From Pandoraea sp. ASV26 (GTDB lineage Bacteria; Pseudomonadota; Gammaproteobacteria; Burkholderiales; Burkholderiaceae): a stretch of DNA of 64,000 nucleotides. Below the pieces are notes generated by a model. The model ran no database searches. It had not been told where the DNA came from and saw only the letters and a program-made list of their open reading frames with translations. The stretch is from NCBI RefSeq assembly GCF_016428915.1, contig NZ_JAELTP010000014.1:1-64000 (forward strand), given 5' to 3'. Below, one piece after another: positions 26,236 through 35,182 of this stretch. The translations under genes and the position numbers were made by a program. Within the stretch, counting starts at the first letter, position 1. Each line of letters opens with the position of its first letter.

Positions 26236-26946
26236 TCAGGACTCCATCGGCGTTTGGTCGGCACCGCGCAGCACGATGTCGAATTCATAACCCAGCGCGT
26301 ATTCGGGCTCGGTGATGTCCATCGAGAAGCGCGCGATCAGGCGGTCGCGGGCATGCGCCGGCGTCGCCTGAAAAATCGGGTCGTAAGCGAGCAGCGGATC
26401 GCCGGGGAAGTACATCTGCGTAACCAGACGGGTCGCGAAATACTGACCGAACACCGAAAGGTGCAAATGCTGCGGACGCCACGCGTTGTGGTGATTCTTC
26501 CACGGATAGGCGCCGGGCTTGATGGTCAGGAATTTGTAGCGGCCCTGCGCGTCGGTCAGGGCACGGCCGGCGCCAAGGAAATTCGGATCGAGCGGCGCGT
26601 CGTGCTGGTCGACCTTGTGCACGTAGCGGCCGCAGGCATTCGCCTGCCACAGCTCCACGAGCGTATTCGGCACGGGACGGCCGCCTTCGTCGAGCACACG
26701 GCCCGTCACGATCATGCGCTCGCCCAGCGGTTCGCCATTACGCACCGCATTGCGCGTGAGATCGCTGTCGAGCTCACCGATGATGCCGTGGCCGTAGACC
26801 GGCGCGCGCAGGTTCGAGAGGTTCTGTTTGATCGGGACAAGCAGTTGTTTGGGGCCGCGCAGTGCCGTGGACTTGTATCCGCTATCGATGAGCTTGGGAT
26901 GGGAATCCCAGTCGCGCGGGCGCAGGACTGTGGTCGTTTCCGACAT
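26236..26946 (-). CDS. pcaH: Protocatechuate 3,4-dioxygenase beta subunit
   Basis: A 236-residue catalytic subunit. The non-haem iron ligands are visible at Tyr108 (ACGRYVH), Tyr147 (GAYPWKN), His160 and His162 (RPQHLHLSVFG), at the same positions as in the Pseudomonas enzyme. It cleaves protocatechuate between its two hydroxyls to 3-carboxy-cis,cis-muconate. First gene of the pcaHG pair and divergent from pcaQ across a 120-base control region. Confidence 0.98.
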   Translation of the reverse strand: MSETTTVLRPRDWDSHPKLIDSGYKSTALRGPKQLLVPIKQNLSNLRAPVYGHGIIGELDSDLTRNAVRNGEPLGERMIVTGRVLDEGGRPVPNTLVELWQANACGRYVHKVDQHDAPLDPNFLGAGRALTDAQGRYKFLTIKPGAYPWKNHHNAWRPQHLHLSVFGQYFATRLVTQMYFPGDPLLAYDPIFQATPAHARDRLIARFSMDITEPEYALGYEFDIVLRGADQTPMES

Positions 26947-27004
26947 GGTCTCACTCCATTTTGTGTTGACTGATCTGGCTTGCCGCCAGCTTGTTTTCCC
27001 ACAC

Positions 27005-27027
27005 TATATCCATAATCAACGGATATA
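27005..27027. promoter_or_regulatory. Palindromic PcaQ-type operator between pcaH and pcaQ
   Basis: TATATCC and GGATATA form a 7-bp inverted repeat with a 9-base spacer, contained in an ATC-N11-GAT-like LysR pattern. It lies 40 bases before pcaQ and 58 bases before pcaH, the usual place for a LysR regulator site controlling both genes. Confidence 0.6.
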
Positions 27028-27066
27028 TTTATTGACATTTTCTTAGGTTTTTCATAACTTTTCGGC

Positions 27067-28005
27067 ATGGAAAGACACCTACTCGACGGGCGAATCAAGC
27101 TGCGCCATCTGCAATGCCTGCTGGCCGTGGCCCAGCACGGCAGTCTTCAGCGGGCGGCCGAAGCGCTGTCCATCACGCAGCCTGCCGTGAGCAAGACCAT
27201 TGCCGAGCTCGAAGGGCTGCTCGACGTACGGCTGTTCGATCGCGGCCGCAACGGCGCGCGGCCCACCGCGCAGGCCGAGCTGTTCCTGCGACACGCGGGG
27301 GCAAGCGTGAGCGCGTTGCGTCAAGGCATCGACGTGCTCTCGCGTGCCGTCGGTCAGACGGGCGGAGTCATCGAGATCGCCGTGCTGCCCACGCTGGCCG
27401 CCGCCATGATGCCCAGCGTGCTCGAAGCCTTTCGCCGGGAATGGCCGGGTATCGTCGTGCAGGTGCACACCGGCGCCAACCAGCAACTGCTCACCCAGTT
27501 GAAGTCCGGTCAGTTGACACTCGCGCTCGGCCGGATGTCCGACCCCGAGGGCATGTCGGGACTCACCTTCGAACATCTGTGTGCAACGCCGCTGTGTGTG
27601 GTCGTGCGTCCGGAGCACCCGCTCGTGCAGCAACGCAGCGTGTCGATGACCGACATTGCGAACCATCACGTGGTGTTGCCGCCGCATGGCACGATCCTGC
27701 GTCATACGGCCGACAGCTTTCTGCGCGCGCACGGTGTAGGCACACTCGACGACTATTCGGAGTTGCTCTCGATGTCGCTCGCCCGCGCCATGACGCTGCG
27801 CGACAACGTTGTCTGGATCGCCTCGGAAATCACCGTGCAGGACGATCTCGCCGATGGCGTGCTGTGCGCGCTGCCCTTCGCGACGAAGGGCACCGAGGAG
27901 TCCATCGGCATTCTTTGGCGCAACGACACCCTGCCCACACCGCCGGAGCAAACGCTCATCAACGCCATGCGCGAGGCCGCACGCGTGCGTTACGGGGTGC
28001 GATAG
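27067..28005 (+). CDS. pcaQ: LysR-family activator PcaQ
   Basis: A 312-residue LysR protein. It opens with RIKLRHLQCLLAVAQHGSLQ and the HTH helix ALSITQPAVSKTIAELEGLLDVRLFDRGRNGARPT, which is very close to the PcaQ/GalR-like pattern. The effector domain follows (IEIAVLPTLAAAMMPSVLEAF). Divergence from pcaHG and the shared palindrome support control by a pca intermediate. Its stop is followed by a 69-base gap to a convergent amidohydrolase gene. Confidence 0.93.
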   Translation: MERHLLDGRIKLRHLQCLLAVAQHGSLQRAAEALSITQPAVSKTIAELEGLLDVRLFDRGRNGARPTAQAELFLRHAGASVSALRQGIDVLSRAVGQTGGVIEIAVLPTLAAAMMPSVLEAFRREWPGIVVQVHTGANQQLLTQLKSGQLTLALGRMSDPEGMSGLTFEHLCATPLCVVVRPEHPLVQQRSVSMTDIANHHVVLPPHGTILRHTADSFLRAHGVGTLDDYSELLSMSLARAMTLRDNVVWIASEITVQDDLADGVLCALPFATKGTEESIGILWRNDTLPTPPEQTLINAMREAARVRYGVR

Positions 28006-28074
28006 GGCGTCCGTTACGGCATCCCTTACAGCATCCGCTAACGCATACCGGGACCGCGCGGACCACGCGACGGC

Positions 28075-28977
28075 TCACGCTAGCGCAGACACCGCCGGCA
28101 CAGGTGCCAGCCCGAGCATGCGCACCGCGTTGTCCTTGAGCACCAGCGGTTTGACTTCATCGCGAAATCCGACCGTCTCGAAGTCGCGCAGCCACCGGTC
28201 CGGCGCGATGAGCGGGAAGTCCGAGCCAAACAGCATCTTCTCTCGCAGCAGCGAGTTCGCGTACTGAATCAACTCCGGCGAGAAATACTTGGGCGACCAT
28301 CCCGACAGATCGATGTAGACGTTCGGCTTGTGCAGCGCGATGGACAGCGCCTGCGATTGCCACGGCCACGACGGATGGGCGATCACGATGTTCATGTCCG
28401 GAAAATCGGTCGCGACGTCATCCAGATGGATGGGCTCCGAATACTTGAGGCGCAATCCGCCGCCGCCCGGCATCCCTGAACCGATGCCCGAATGCCCGCT
28501 GTGGAACACGGCCGTGAGCTTGTATTGCGCGATCAGTTCGTACATCGGGTACGCCATGCGGTCATTGGCGAAGAACCCCTGCATGGTGGGATGGAACTTG
28601 AAGCCGCGCACGCCGAACTCCTCGACGAGCCGCCGCGCCTCGCGCACCCCCATCTGCCCTTTGTGCGGATCGATGCTCGCGAATGCGATCATGATGTCCG
28701 CGTTCTCCTGTGCGAAGCCCGCGATCTCCTCGTTCGGAATACGGCGACGGCCGATGTTCGCCTCGCAATCGACCGTGAACATGACGAAGCCGATGTTGCG
28801 CTCCCGGTAGTGTTCGATGGTCTCCGGAATCGTTGGCCGGCGATTCTGTTTGAGGACCGTGCCGAAGTACTTGTCGGCTGCGTCGTCGAATGCCTTGCCG
28901 AACAGATCCGGCGGCTGACAGCACGAGACTTCCGCGTGCACATGGGTATCGATGGCGACAAGGTTGTCGAGATTCAT
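28075..28977 (-). CDS. Amidohydrolase-2 family metal hydrolase
   Basis: A 300-residue TIM-barrel protein beginning MNLDNLVAIDTHVHAEVSC, with the metal-binding HxH. Later come RGFKFHPTMQGFFAND, VIAHPSWPWQ and LFGSDFPLIAPDRW, which carries the late Asp. This is the ACMSD/2-pyrone-dicarboxylate hydrolase/4-oxalomesaconate hydratase type, acting on decarboxylation or hydrolysis of aromatic-derived acids. The ATG shares ATGA with the acyl-CoA dehydrogenase stop; longer frames (to 29268) are shadows. Last gene of the hydroxycinnamate operon; its exact reaction there is not known. Confidence 0.85.
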   Translation of the reverse strand: MNLDNLVAIDTHVHAEVSCCQPPDLFGKAFDDAADKYFGTVLKQNRRPTIPETIEHYRERNIGFVMFTVDCEANIGRRRIPNEEIAGFAQENADIMIAFASIDPHKGQMGVREARRLVEEFGVRGFKFHPTMQGFFANDRMAYPMYELIAQYKLTAVFHSGHSGIGSGMPGGGGLRLKYSEPIHLDDVATDFPDMNIVIAHPSWPWQSQALSIALHKPNVYIDLSGWSPKYFSPELIQYANSLLREKMLFGSDFPLIAPDRWLRDFETVGFRDEVKPLVLKDNAVRMLGLAPVPAVSALA

Positions 28978-30734
28978 TCGCCCATCTCCGGATCTTGAAT
29001 TTGCGCCGCAACGATTGCCATCGCGCGATGCGTCTGCGGCAGTTCGAACTTCAGCCAGTAGCGGGCTGCACGTCGCTTGTGATCTTGCACCGCGCCGGTC
29101 GCCGTCTGTGCACGCTGCCCGGCGCGATGTTCGGCCAGCGCCGCCTGCGCCCACAGTCCAGCCATCGAGAGGCCATGCACGACACGCATCACCTCCCCTG
29201 CCACACACAACGCCGCACGCGGCGACGATTGCGCCAAGGCAATGACCGACGGCAGCAGCGAAACCCACGCGTCGAGCGTCGTCAGCGCGGTGTCGAATCC
29301 CTTCAGTGCATCGACGGCTCGCGCGTCATGCAATTGCGCGCGTACCCATGCGAGCCATTGCAGCAGCGTGGCGCCATCGTCCCGGACAACCTTGCGCAAC
29401 ATGAGGTCGATGGCCTGAATCTCGTTGGTCCCTTCGTAAATCATGGGGATTCGGGCGTCACGCAGATACTGGGAGATGCCGGTCTCTTCGACATAGCCAT
29501 AGCCGCCGAAGACCTGCAACGCGGCGCTCGCGCCGTCAAACGCCTGCTCGGTGAGCATGGCCTTGACGACCGGCGTGAGCAGCGCGGCCAGCGCGTCGGC
29601 CTTCGTGCGCGCTTCGGGCGTGTCTGCGTGATGCGCCTCGTCGATGGCGAGCGCGGCGCGATACAGCAGCAGCCGCGCCCCTTCGACGGCAACCCGTTGC
29701 CCTTCGAGCAAACGCCACACCGCCGGGTGCTGCGCAATCGGCGCACCCTCAGCGGCGCCCGGCACGCGCGACTGAACCCGCTCCCGGGCATGTCTTGCGG
29801 CCATCTCATAGGCGTTCTGCGCCAGTCCGACCCCCGACGCCCCGACGTGCAGACGCGCCGAGTTCATCATCGCGAACATGGCTTCGAGTCCGCGATGCGG
29901 CCGACCGATGAGGTATCCCGTCGCCCCCTCGAACGCCATGGAACACGTGGCGCTGCCGCGAATGCCCATCTTGTGTTCGATGCCGGTGCAGTGCACCGCG
30001 TTGCGCTCGCCATTCGCCAGTCGCTTGGGCACGAGAAACAGCGACAGTCCGCCGCTCCCGGCGGGGGCATCCGGCGTGCGCGCAAGCACGAGATGGACGA
30101 TGTTCGGCGTCAGGTCCTGCTCGCCGCCGGAGATGAAAATCTTCTCGCCGGTCACGCTGGTGATGCCATTGCGCGCATCAACCCACTCGGCGCGCGTGCG
30201 AATCTGCCCCAGATCGCTACCGGCGCCCGGTTCCGTCAGCGCCATCGTGGCGAGCCATTCGCCACTCACGAGCGGACCGAGCCAGGCATCGCGCAAAGCA
30301 TCGCTGCCGAACCGATGCACGCACTCATACGCCCCATGCAGAATGCCGGGGTACATCGTCCACGCGAGATTCGCGCCCGCCGTCAGTTCCTGCACCGCGA
30401 CCTGCGCGACGACCGGCAACCCCTGCCCGCCCAGTGACGGATCGCAGGGCAGCGATGGCCACCCGGCCTCACGATACTGACGGTACGCCTCGGCAAAACC
30501 GGTGGGCGTGCGCACCTCGCCATCGCGCCATGTGCAGCCTTCCCGATCGCCGACGGCATTGAGCGGCGCGAGCACTTCGCGCGAAAAGCGCGCGGCTTCA
30601 TCGACGACCTGCAAGAGCGTTGTGGTGTCGAGCTCTCGATACGGGGCGAGTTGCATCAACGCTTCGCCCACGCCGAGCGTATCCAGCACGAACGCGATGT
30701 CTTGCGCCGCGCCGCGCACCTCCGCATAGGTCAT
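28974..30734 (-). CDS. hcaD: Acyl-CoA dehydrogenase (HcaD-like)
   Basis: A 586-residue acyl-CoA dehydrogenase with the long C-terminal domain. Motifs include MALTEPGAGSDLGQIRTRAEW, TGEKIFISGGEQDL, IEHKMGIRGSATCSM, VFGGYGYVEETGISQYLRDARI and YEGTNEIQAIDLM. It oxidises an acyl-CoA at C2-C3 with FAD. In the Acinetobacter hca cluster such a gene turns saturated phenylpropionyl-CoA side chains into hydroxycinnamoyl-CoA, and that role fits here. It starts one base after the fcs stop and overlaps the next gene by ATGA. Confidence 0.88.
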   Translation of the reverse strand: MTYAEVRGAAQDIAFVLDTLGVGEALMQLAPYRELDTTTLLQVVDEAARFSREVLAPLNAVGDREGCTWRDGEVRTPTGFAEAYRQYREAGWPSLPCDPSLGGQGLPVVAQVAVQELTAGANLAWTMYPGILHGAYECVHRFGSDALRDAWLGPLVSGEWLATMALTEPGAGSDLGQIRTRAEWVDARNGITSVTGEKIFISGGEQDLTPNIVHLVLARTPDAPAGSGGLSLFLVPKRLANGERNAVHCTGIEHKMGIRGSATCSMAFEGATGYLIGRPHRGLEAMFAMMNSARLHVGASGVGLAQNAYEMAARHARERVQSRVPGAAEGAPIAQHPAVWRLLEGQRVAVEGARLLLYRAALAIDEAHHADTPEARTKADALAALLTPVVKAMLTEQAFDGASAALQVFGGYGYVEETGISQYLRDARIPMIYEGTNEIQAIDLMLRKVVRDDGATLLQWLAWVRAQLHDARAVDALKGFDTALTTLDAWVSLLPSVIALAQSSPRAALCVAGEVMRVVHGLSMAGLWAQAALAEHRAGQRAQTATGAVQDHKRRAARYWLKFELPQTHRAMAIVAAQIQDPEMGE

Positions 30735-30735
30735 G

Positions 30736-32610
30736 TCAACGCCTTGCCGCAGCCAGAATGACGCGCGCATCGCCCGGCTGAGCGGCATGCAGCGCGTCCA
30801 CCGTCGCCGCGCGATGATCCTGCACCGCGCGCTGGTTGATCGACCCCTTGTCGGTGACTTCGCCCCGGTCGAGCGACGGCGGCGTATCGAGCAGGATGAG
30901 GCGTGCCACATAAGTCGCGCTGCCACCTGCGTTCTGGTTCAGTCGGACCAGCAGCGCCGAGAACACCTCGCGCACAGGTGCCGACGCCAGCACGTCGGCC
31001 AGGGCGGCGTCGCCCGGCAGGCCGCTCAAACGCCGGCAATCTTCCACCCGAGGGAAGATCATCAACCCGATGTCATCGCGATTGATGCCGGTGACGACCG
31101 CGTCCTGGACATAGGGCGCCCCCTCCGAGATGACACGGGCACGCAGTGGCCCTACGCTCACAAACGTGCCGGAACTGAGCTTGAAATCCTCGGTGAGGCG
31201 ACCGTCGAATTGCAGGCCGACCTCCGGGTGTTGCGCGTCGACGAACGTCGCGGCGTCGCCCGTGCAGTAGTAACCCTCTTCGTCGAACACCGGATCGCCG
31301 GACTCGTGACGCCAATATCCCGCCATGACGTTCGGGCCGCGAAACCGGACTTCGAGCTTGTCGCCCACGGGGGCCAGTTTTACCTCGCAGCCCGGCGCGG
31401 GCAGGCCGATGTAGCCCGCGCGCATGATGGGCCCGGTCGTGAACATGCAACTCGGCGACGTCTCGGTCATACCGAGTCCGGACATGATCCGGATGCGCTC
31501 GCCGCAGTGCGCTTCGGTCACACGCTCGAGCCGGTTCCAGGCCGCCTGCGACAACCCCGCACCACCGAAGAAATAGAGATTCACACGCGCGAAGAAGCGC
31601 TCGCGCAACGCGGCATCGCTCTCGAGCGCGATGGCGAGATCTTCCCATCCCTTCGGCACGTTGAAGTACACCGTTGGAGAGATCTCGCGCAGATTACGCA
31701 GCGTCTCCTCGAACTTTCCGGCGACCGGCTTGCCGTCGTCGATATAGAGCGTGCCGCCGTTGTACAAGGCGATGCCCACATTGTGGCTGCCGCCGTAGGT
31801 GTGATTCCACGGCAACCAGTCCACCAACACCGGCGGCACCTCGCCGAAGGTCGGGAACGTTTGCAGCAGCATCTGCTGATTGCTGCACAGCATGCGCTGC
31901 GTGGTCGGCACGGCTTTCGGCTGGCGCGTGGAGCCGGACGTGAACAGGATCTTGGCGATGGTGTCGCCAGTGACTTGCGCATGCGTAGCATCGATATCGC
32001 GCGGCAGGGTGTCGAGCAACGTGTCGAAAGCCAGCGTGCCGCCCTCGCCGAGGGCGCTCACGCGAATCACGTCGTCGCCCAGCACGGCATTCATGGCGCG
32101 TCCGTAGGCATTGACGTCGGACGCATAGACGAGGCCCGGACGCAGCACGCCAAGCGTGTGACGCAGCTTGCCGAAGTCTGTCGACACGATGGAATAGGCG
32201 GGCGAGATCGGCGCGAACGGCACGCCGGCATACATCGCCCCCAGCGCCAGTTGGAAGTGCTCCAGATCGTTGCCGGACAGAATGGCAATCGGGCGATCTG
32301 CCGACAGCCCGCGATCACGCAACGCCTGACCGATGGCTCGCGCACGCAGCAGCATCTGTGCATAGGTAATGCCGATCCATGCGCCGTCGGGACCGCGCCG
32401 CGCGACCAGCAGCCGCTCCGGATGCCAGGCCGCGCCCGAGACGAGCCGGTCGGTCAATCGCTCGGGGAAGTCACCGAGCGCCTCGCGTGAGCGCAGGTAC
32501 CAGAACGCCCCCTCGCGGCGCACTTCGGCGCCCGGGTTGCCGATGCTGACCCGGCGATAGCGATGCGCGGCGATGTCCTGCGTCGCGGCCGTGTTGTTAC
32601 CTTGATTCAA
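30736..32610 (-). CDS. fcs: Feruloyl-CoA / hydroxycinnamoyl-CoA synthetase
   Basis: A 624-residue AMP-forming acyl-CoA ligase. The phosphate-binding loop is ILFTSGSTRQPKAVPTT. GLGMTETSPSCMFTTGP and the YCTGDAATFVD region follow, with a C-terminal FVSVGPLRARVISEGAPYVQD. Length and motifs fit feruloyl-CoA synthetases. It activates ferulate, p-coumarate or caffeate with CoA and ATP. The gene starts with TTG at 32610, supported by AGGAGA at 8 bases; no ATG is available near it. Third gene of the ech-vdh-fcs operon. Confidence 0.93.
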   Translation of the reverse strand: MNQGNNTAATQDIAAHRYRRVSIGNPGAEVRREGAFWYLRSREALGDFPERLTDRLVSGAAWHPERLLVARRGPDGAWIGITYAQMLLRARAIGQALRDRGLSADRPIAILSGNDLEHFQLALGAMYAGVPFAPISPAYSIVSTDFGKLRHTLGVLRPGLVYASDVNAYGRAMNAVLGDDVIRVSALGEGGTLAFDTLLDTLPRDIDATHAQVTGDTIAKILFTSGSTRQPKAVPTTQRMLCSNQQMLLQTFPTFGEVPPVLVDWLPWNHTYGGSHNVGIALYNGGTLYIDDGKPVAGKFEETLRNLREISPTVYFNVPKGWEDLAIALESDAALRERFFARVNLYFFGGAGLSQAAWNRLERVTEAHCGERIRIMSGLGMTETSPSCMFTTGPIMRAGYIGLPAPGCEVKLAPVGDKLEVRFRGPNVMAGYWRHESGDPVFDEEGYYCTGDAATFVDAQHPEVGLQFDGRLTEDFKLSSGTFVSVGPLRARVISEGAPYVQDAVVTGINRDDIGLMIFPRVEDCRRLSGLPGDAALADVLASAPVREVFSALLVRLNQNAGGSATYVARLILLDTPPSLDRGEVTDKGSINQRAVQDHRAATVDALHAAQPGDARVILAAARR

Positions 32611-32692
32611 AACGCTGTCTCCTGCTTTTAACCGGCCGCGACGCTCTCTCGGTAGCGTTCGCGGCGCGGGTACTCTCTCGTCCTTCGGACGA

Positions 32693-34144
32693 TCAGATCG
32701 GATAGTGGCGCGGTGTGGTCTGCACGGTAATCCAACGCAGTTCGGTAAATTCGCCGATCGACGCCTTGCTGCCGAAACGTCCGTAACCGCTGGCCTTCAC
32801 CCCACCGAACGGCATCTGCGCTTCATCGTGCACGGTCGGACCATTGATGTGGCAAATGCCCGATTCGATACGCTTTGCCAGTTGCAGCGCTCGCGACACG
32901 TCGCGACTGAAGATCGCCGCCGACAAACCGAACTCGCTATCGTTGGCGACCCGCACCGCTTCATCGTCGCCGTTCACGCGCTGCACCGTGACCACCGGGC
33001 CGAACGACTCCTCGCGGTACAGACGCATCGCCGGCGTTACGCCGTCGACAATCGTCGCCTGCATGATCGCGCCGTCGACACGGCACCCCAGCGGCAGCCG
33101 TGCGCCATGCGCGCGGGCATCCTCGACGAGCGACGCCACGCGAGAGGCCGCCTGCGCACTGACCATCGCCCCGAGCACGCTGTCAGGCGACGTCGGCGCA
33201 CCCGCATGCAGCTTCGCCGCCTTCGCCGTGAGCTTCTCGACAAAGGCATCGGCGATGCGCGCATCGACGATCACGCGCTCCGTCGACATGCAGATCTGCC
33301 CCTGGTTGAAGAACGCGCCGAAGGCGATACCGTCGACGGCGGCATCCAGGTCTGCGTCGTCGAGCACCAGCACCGGCGCCTTGCCGCCAAGCTCCAGCAG
33401 CGCAGGCTTGAGCTGCTCCGCCGCAAGGCGCGCGATGATGCGGCCGACATGCGTCGAGCCGGTGAAGTTCACGCGCCTGACGCCCGGATGTGCAATCAGA
33501 TGCGCCACGATCTCGCCGGCGTCCTGCGGCGCATGGGTCACGACGTTGACCACGCCATCGCCAAGCCCGGCCTCGTGCAGACAGGCGCCGATCAGCGCAT
33601 GCACCCCCGGACATTGCTCCGACGCCTTGAGCACGACCGTGTTGCCGCACGCAAGCGGCATGGCCAGCGCACGCGTGGCCAGAATCACCGGCGCATTCCA
33701 CGGCGCGATGCCCAGCACCACACCGACCGGTGAGCGCACTGCCATCGCCAGGCTGCCGGGCACATCGCTCGGAATGACGCTGCCGTCGATCTGCGTGGTC
33801 ATGGCCGCCGCTTCGCGCAACATGTTGGCCGCGAGCATGACGTTGAAGCCATACCAATTGGCCATGGCGCCGGTCTCGGCCGCGCCAATGGCGATGAACT
33901 CGGCCGCGCGGCTGTCCATCCGCTCAGCGGCCGCGAGCAAACGCTGCCGGCGCGCGGTGGGAGACAGCGCCGCCCAGGCGGGGAATGCCGCCTGCGCGGC
34001 GTCGACGGCCGCGTCGGCATCGGCCAGCGTGGCGGCCGGTGCTCGCGTGGCGACCTCGCCCGTCACCGGGTCGATTCGCTCGAACGTCGCCCCGCCCTGT
34101 GCGCCGCGCCACTGGCCGCCGATCAGCATCTGCACTTCATGCAT
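32693..34144 (-). CDS. vdh: Vanillin / aromatic aldehyde dehydrogenase
   Basis: A 483-residue NAD(P)-dependent aldehyde dehydrogenase. Motifs are LGIAPWNAPVILATRALAMP, the glutamate-bearing LELGGKAPVLVLDDAD and the catalytic cysteine in FNQGQICMSTERVIVD. The MPFGGVKASGYGRFGSK segment lies near the end. These are typical of vanillin dehydrogenases. It oxidises the aldehyde released by Ech to vanillate or 4-hydroxybenzoate. AGAGGAA precedes the ATG. It follows ech after a 67-base gap with three decamer repeats. Confidence 0.93.
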   Translation of the reverse strand: MHEVQMLIGGQWRGAQGGATFERIDPVTGEVATRAPAATLADADAAVDAAQAAFPAWAALSPTARRQRLLAAAERMDSRAAEFIAIGAAETGAMANWYGFNVMLAANMLREAAAMTTQIDGSVIPSDVPGSLAMAVRSPVGVVLGIAPWNAPVILATRALAMPLACGNTVVLKASEQCPGVHALIGACLHEAGLGDGVVNVVTHAPQDAGEIVAHLIAHPGVRRVNFTGSTHVGRIIARLAAEQLKPALLELGGKAPVLVLDDADLDAAVDGIAFGAFFNQGQICMSTERVIVDARIADAFVEKLTAKAAKLHAGAPTSPDSVLGAMVSAQAASRVASLVEDARAHGARLPLGCRVDGAIMQATIVDGVTPAMRLYREESFGPVVTVQRVNGDDEAVRVANDSEFGLSAAIFSRDVSRALQLAKRIESGICHINGPTVHDEAQMPFGGVKASGYGRFGSKASIGEFTELRWITVQTTPRHYPI

Positions 34145-34170
34145 TGCGCGATTCCTCTTTCGTCCTATCG

Positions 34171-34200
34171 GTCACTGATGGTCACTGCTGCTCACTGATG
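34171..34200. repeat. Three tandem 10-bp repeats between ech and vdh
   Basis: GTCACTGATG, GTCACTGCTG and CTCACTGATG are adjacent, giving an exact 10-base period with three mismatched positions in all. They lie in the transcribed gap between the ech stop and the vdh ribosome site. They could be a small slippage product or a protein or RNA binding run. Confidence 0.6.
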
Positions 34201-34211
34201 ATCGCGTCACT

Positions 34212-35042
34212 TCAGCGCTTGTAAGCTTGCAGGCCGGGCTTGATCGACTTGTCGTCGAGGAACTGCTTCAGGCCCTGCTCACGGCCGTGCTCCGGGTCGC
34301 GCAGTTGCGCCTGATCGAGCTTGGCGTACAGATAGTCTTCGCTCTGCTCCCAAGTGAGTTCGCGCGCACGCTTGAAGCCGTGCTTCGCCGCACGCAGCAC
34401 CACCGGGTTCTTCTCGAGCAGCTTGGCGGCCAGCGCCAGCGTGGCGTCGCGCAGTTGGGCGAGCGGCACGCTCTGATTGACCAGCCCCATCTCGGCCGCT
34501 TCCACGCCCGTGAACGTGTCACCGGTCATGATGTAGTGCAATGCACGACGATGACCGACCGTGTCAGCCATCGCCTTGCTCACCAGATTGCCCGGCGGAA
34601 TGCCCCAGTTGATTTCCGACAGCCCGAAGACAGCCTCGTCGGCGGCAATCGCCAGATCGCACGCCACCAGCGGAGAGAAACCGCCGCCGAAGCACCAGCC
34701 GTTGACCATGGCAATCGTCGGCTTGGCGTACATGCGCAGACGGCGCCATTGCCAGTCGGACGCGTCGCGGCGCACGCGCTCCTGCACGATCTCCGGGCCA
34801 CCGTCGATCTCGCGGAAGTACTCCTTCAGATCCATGCCGGCGGTCCATGCCGAACCCGCGCCCGTGAGCACGACCACTTTGATGTCGGTGTCGAGTTCGA
34901 CAGCGTCGAGCACCTGGTTCATCTCGATGTTGAGCGTCGGGCTCATCGCATTGCGCTTCTCCGGACGATTGAAGATCACCCAGCCAATGCCGCCCTCGAC
35001 CTTCACGTCGACCGTTTTCCAGCGTCCTTCGTATGCATTCAT
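34212..35042 (-). CDS. ech: Hydroxycinnamoyl-CoA hydratase-lyase
   Basis: A 276-residue crotonase-fold enzyme, which is the standard length of feruloyl-CoA hydratase/lyase. MNAYEGRWKTVDVKVEGGIG opens it and WVIFNRPEKRNAMSPTLN follows; further on are GMDLKEYFREIDG and NGWCFGGGFSPLVACDLA. The C-terminal LTWEQSEDYLYAKLDQ also fits. It hydrates feruloyl- or coumaroyl-CoA and splits it into acetyl-CoA and vanillin or 4-hydroxybenzaldehyde. First gene of the catabolic operon, with a promoter/operator block 75 bases upstream. The start at 35042 matches the family; the frame to 35132 is not conserved. Confidence 0.95.
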   Translation of the reverse strand: MNAYEGRWKTVDVKVEGGIGWVIFNRPEKRNAMSPTLNIEMNQVLDAVELDTDIKVVVLTGAGSAWTAGMDLKEYFREIDGGPEIVQERVRRDASDWQWRRLRMYAKPTIAMVNGWCFGGGFSPLVACDLAIAADEAVFGLSEINWGIPPGNLVSKAMADTVGHRRALHYIMTGDTFTGVEAAEMGLVNQSVPLAQLRDATLALAAKLLEKNPVVLRAAKHGFKRARELTWEQSEDYLYAKLDQAQLRDPEHGREQGLKQFLDDKSIKPGLQAYKR

Positions 35043-35116
35043 TTGCGTAATTCCCAAGTGTGCGGGGCAACTTGCACCACGCGCCGGGAGTGGCGCGCGG
35101 CGTTGCCGACACACAC

Positions 35117-35145
35117 ATTTAATATCAGGCAACCTTACATTGCAA
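35117..35145 (-). promoter_or_regulatory. ech operon promoter with embedded MarR-type operator
   Basis: On the minus strand TTGCAA (35145-35140), a 17-base spacer and TTAAAT (35122-35117) make a good promoter 75 bases before the ech ATG. The spacer holds AGGTTGCCTGATA, nearly the same as the promoter at 37977-38005 and the palindrome at 37851-37865. A bound repressor would block RNA polymerase directly. Confidence 0.7.
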
Positions 35146-35182
35146 GCGCTGCGTTTTCGGTGAAAACCCTTACCCTGAAGTG

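Noticed and set aside
28009-28052. Degenerate 13-bp repeats after pcaQ (TTACGGCATCC-like)
   Set aside because: Only three imperfect units with many mismatches; too weak to separate from chance.
35153-35167. GTTTTC-GGT-GAAAAC stem between the porin and the ech promoter
   Set aside because: Short AT-rich stem without a T-run; not convincing as a terminator.
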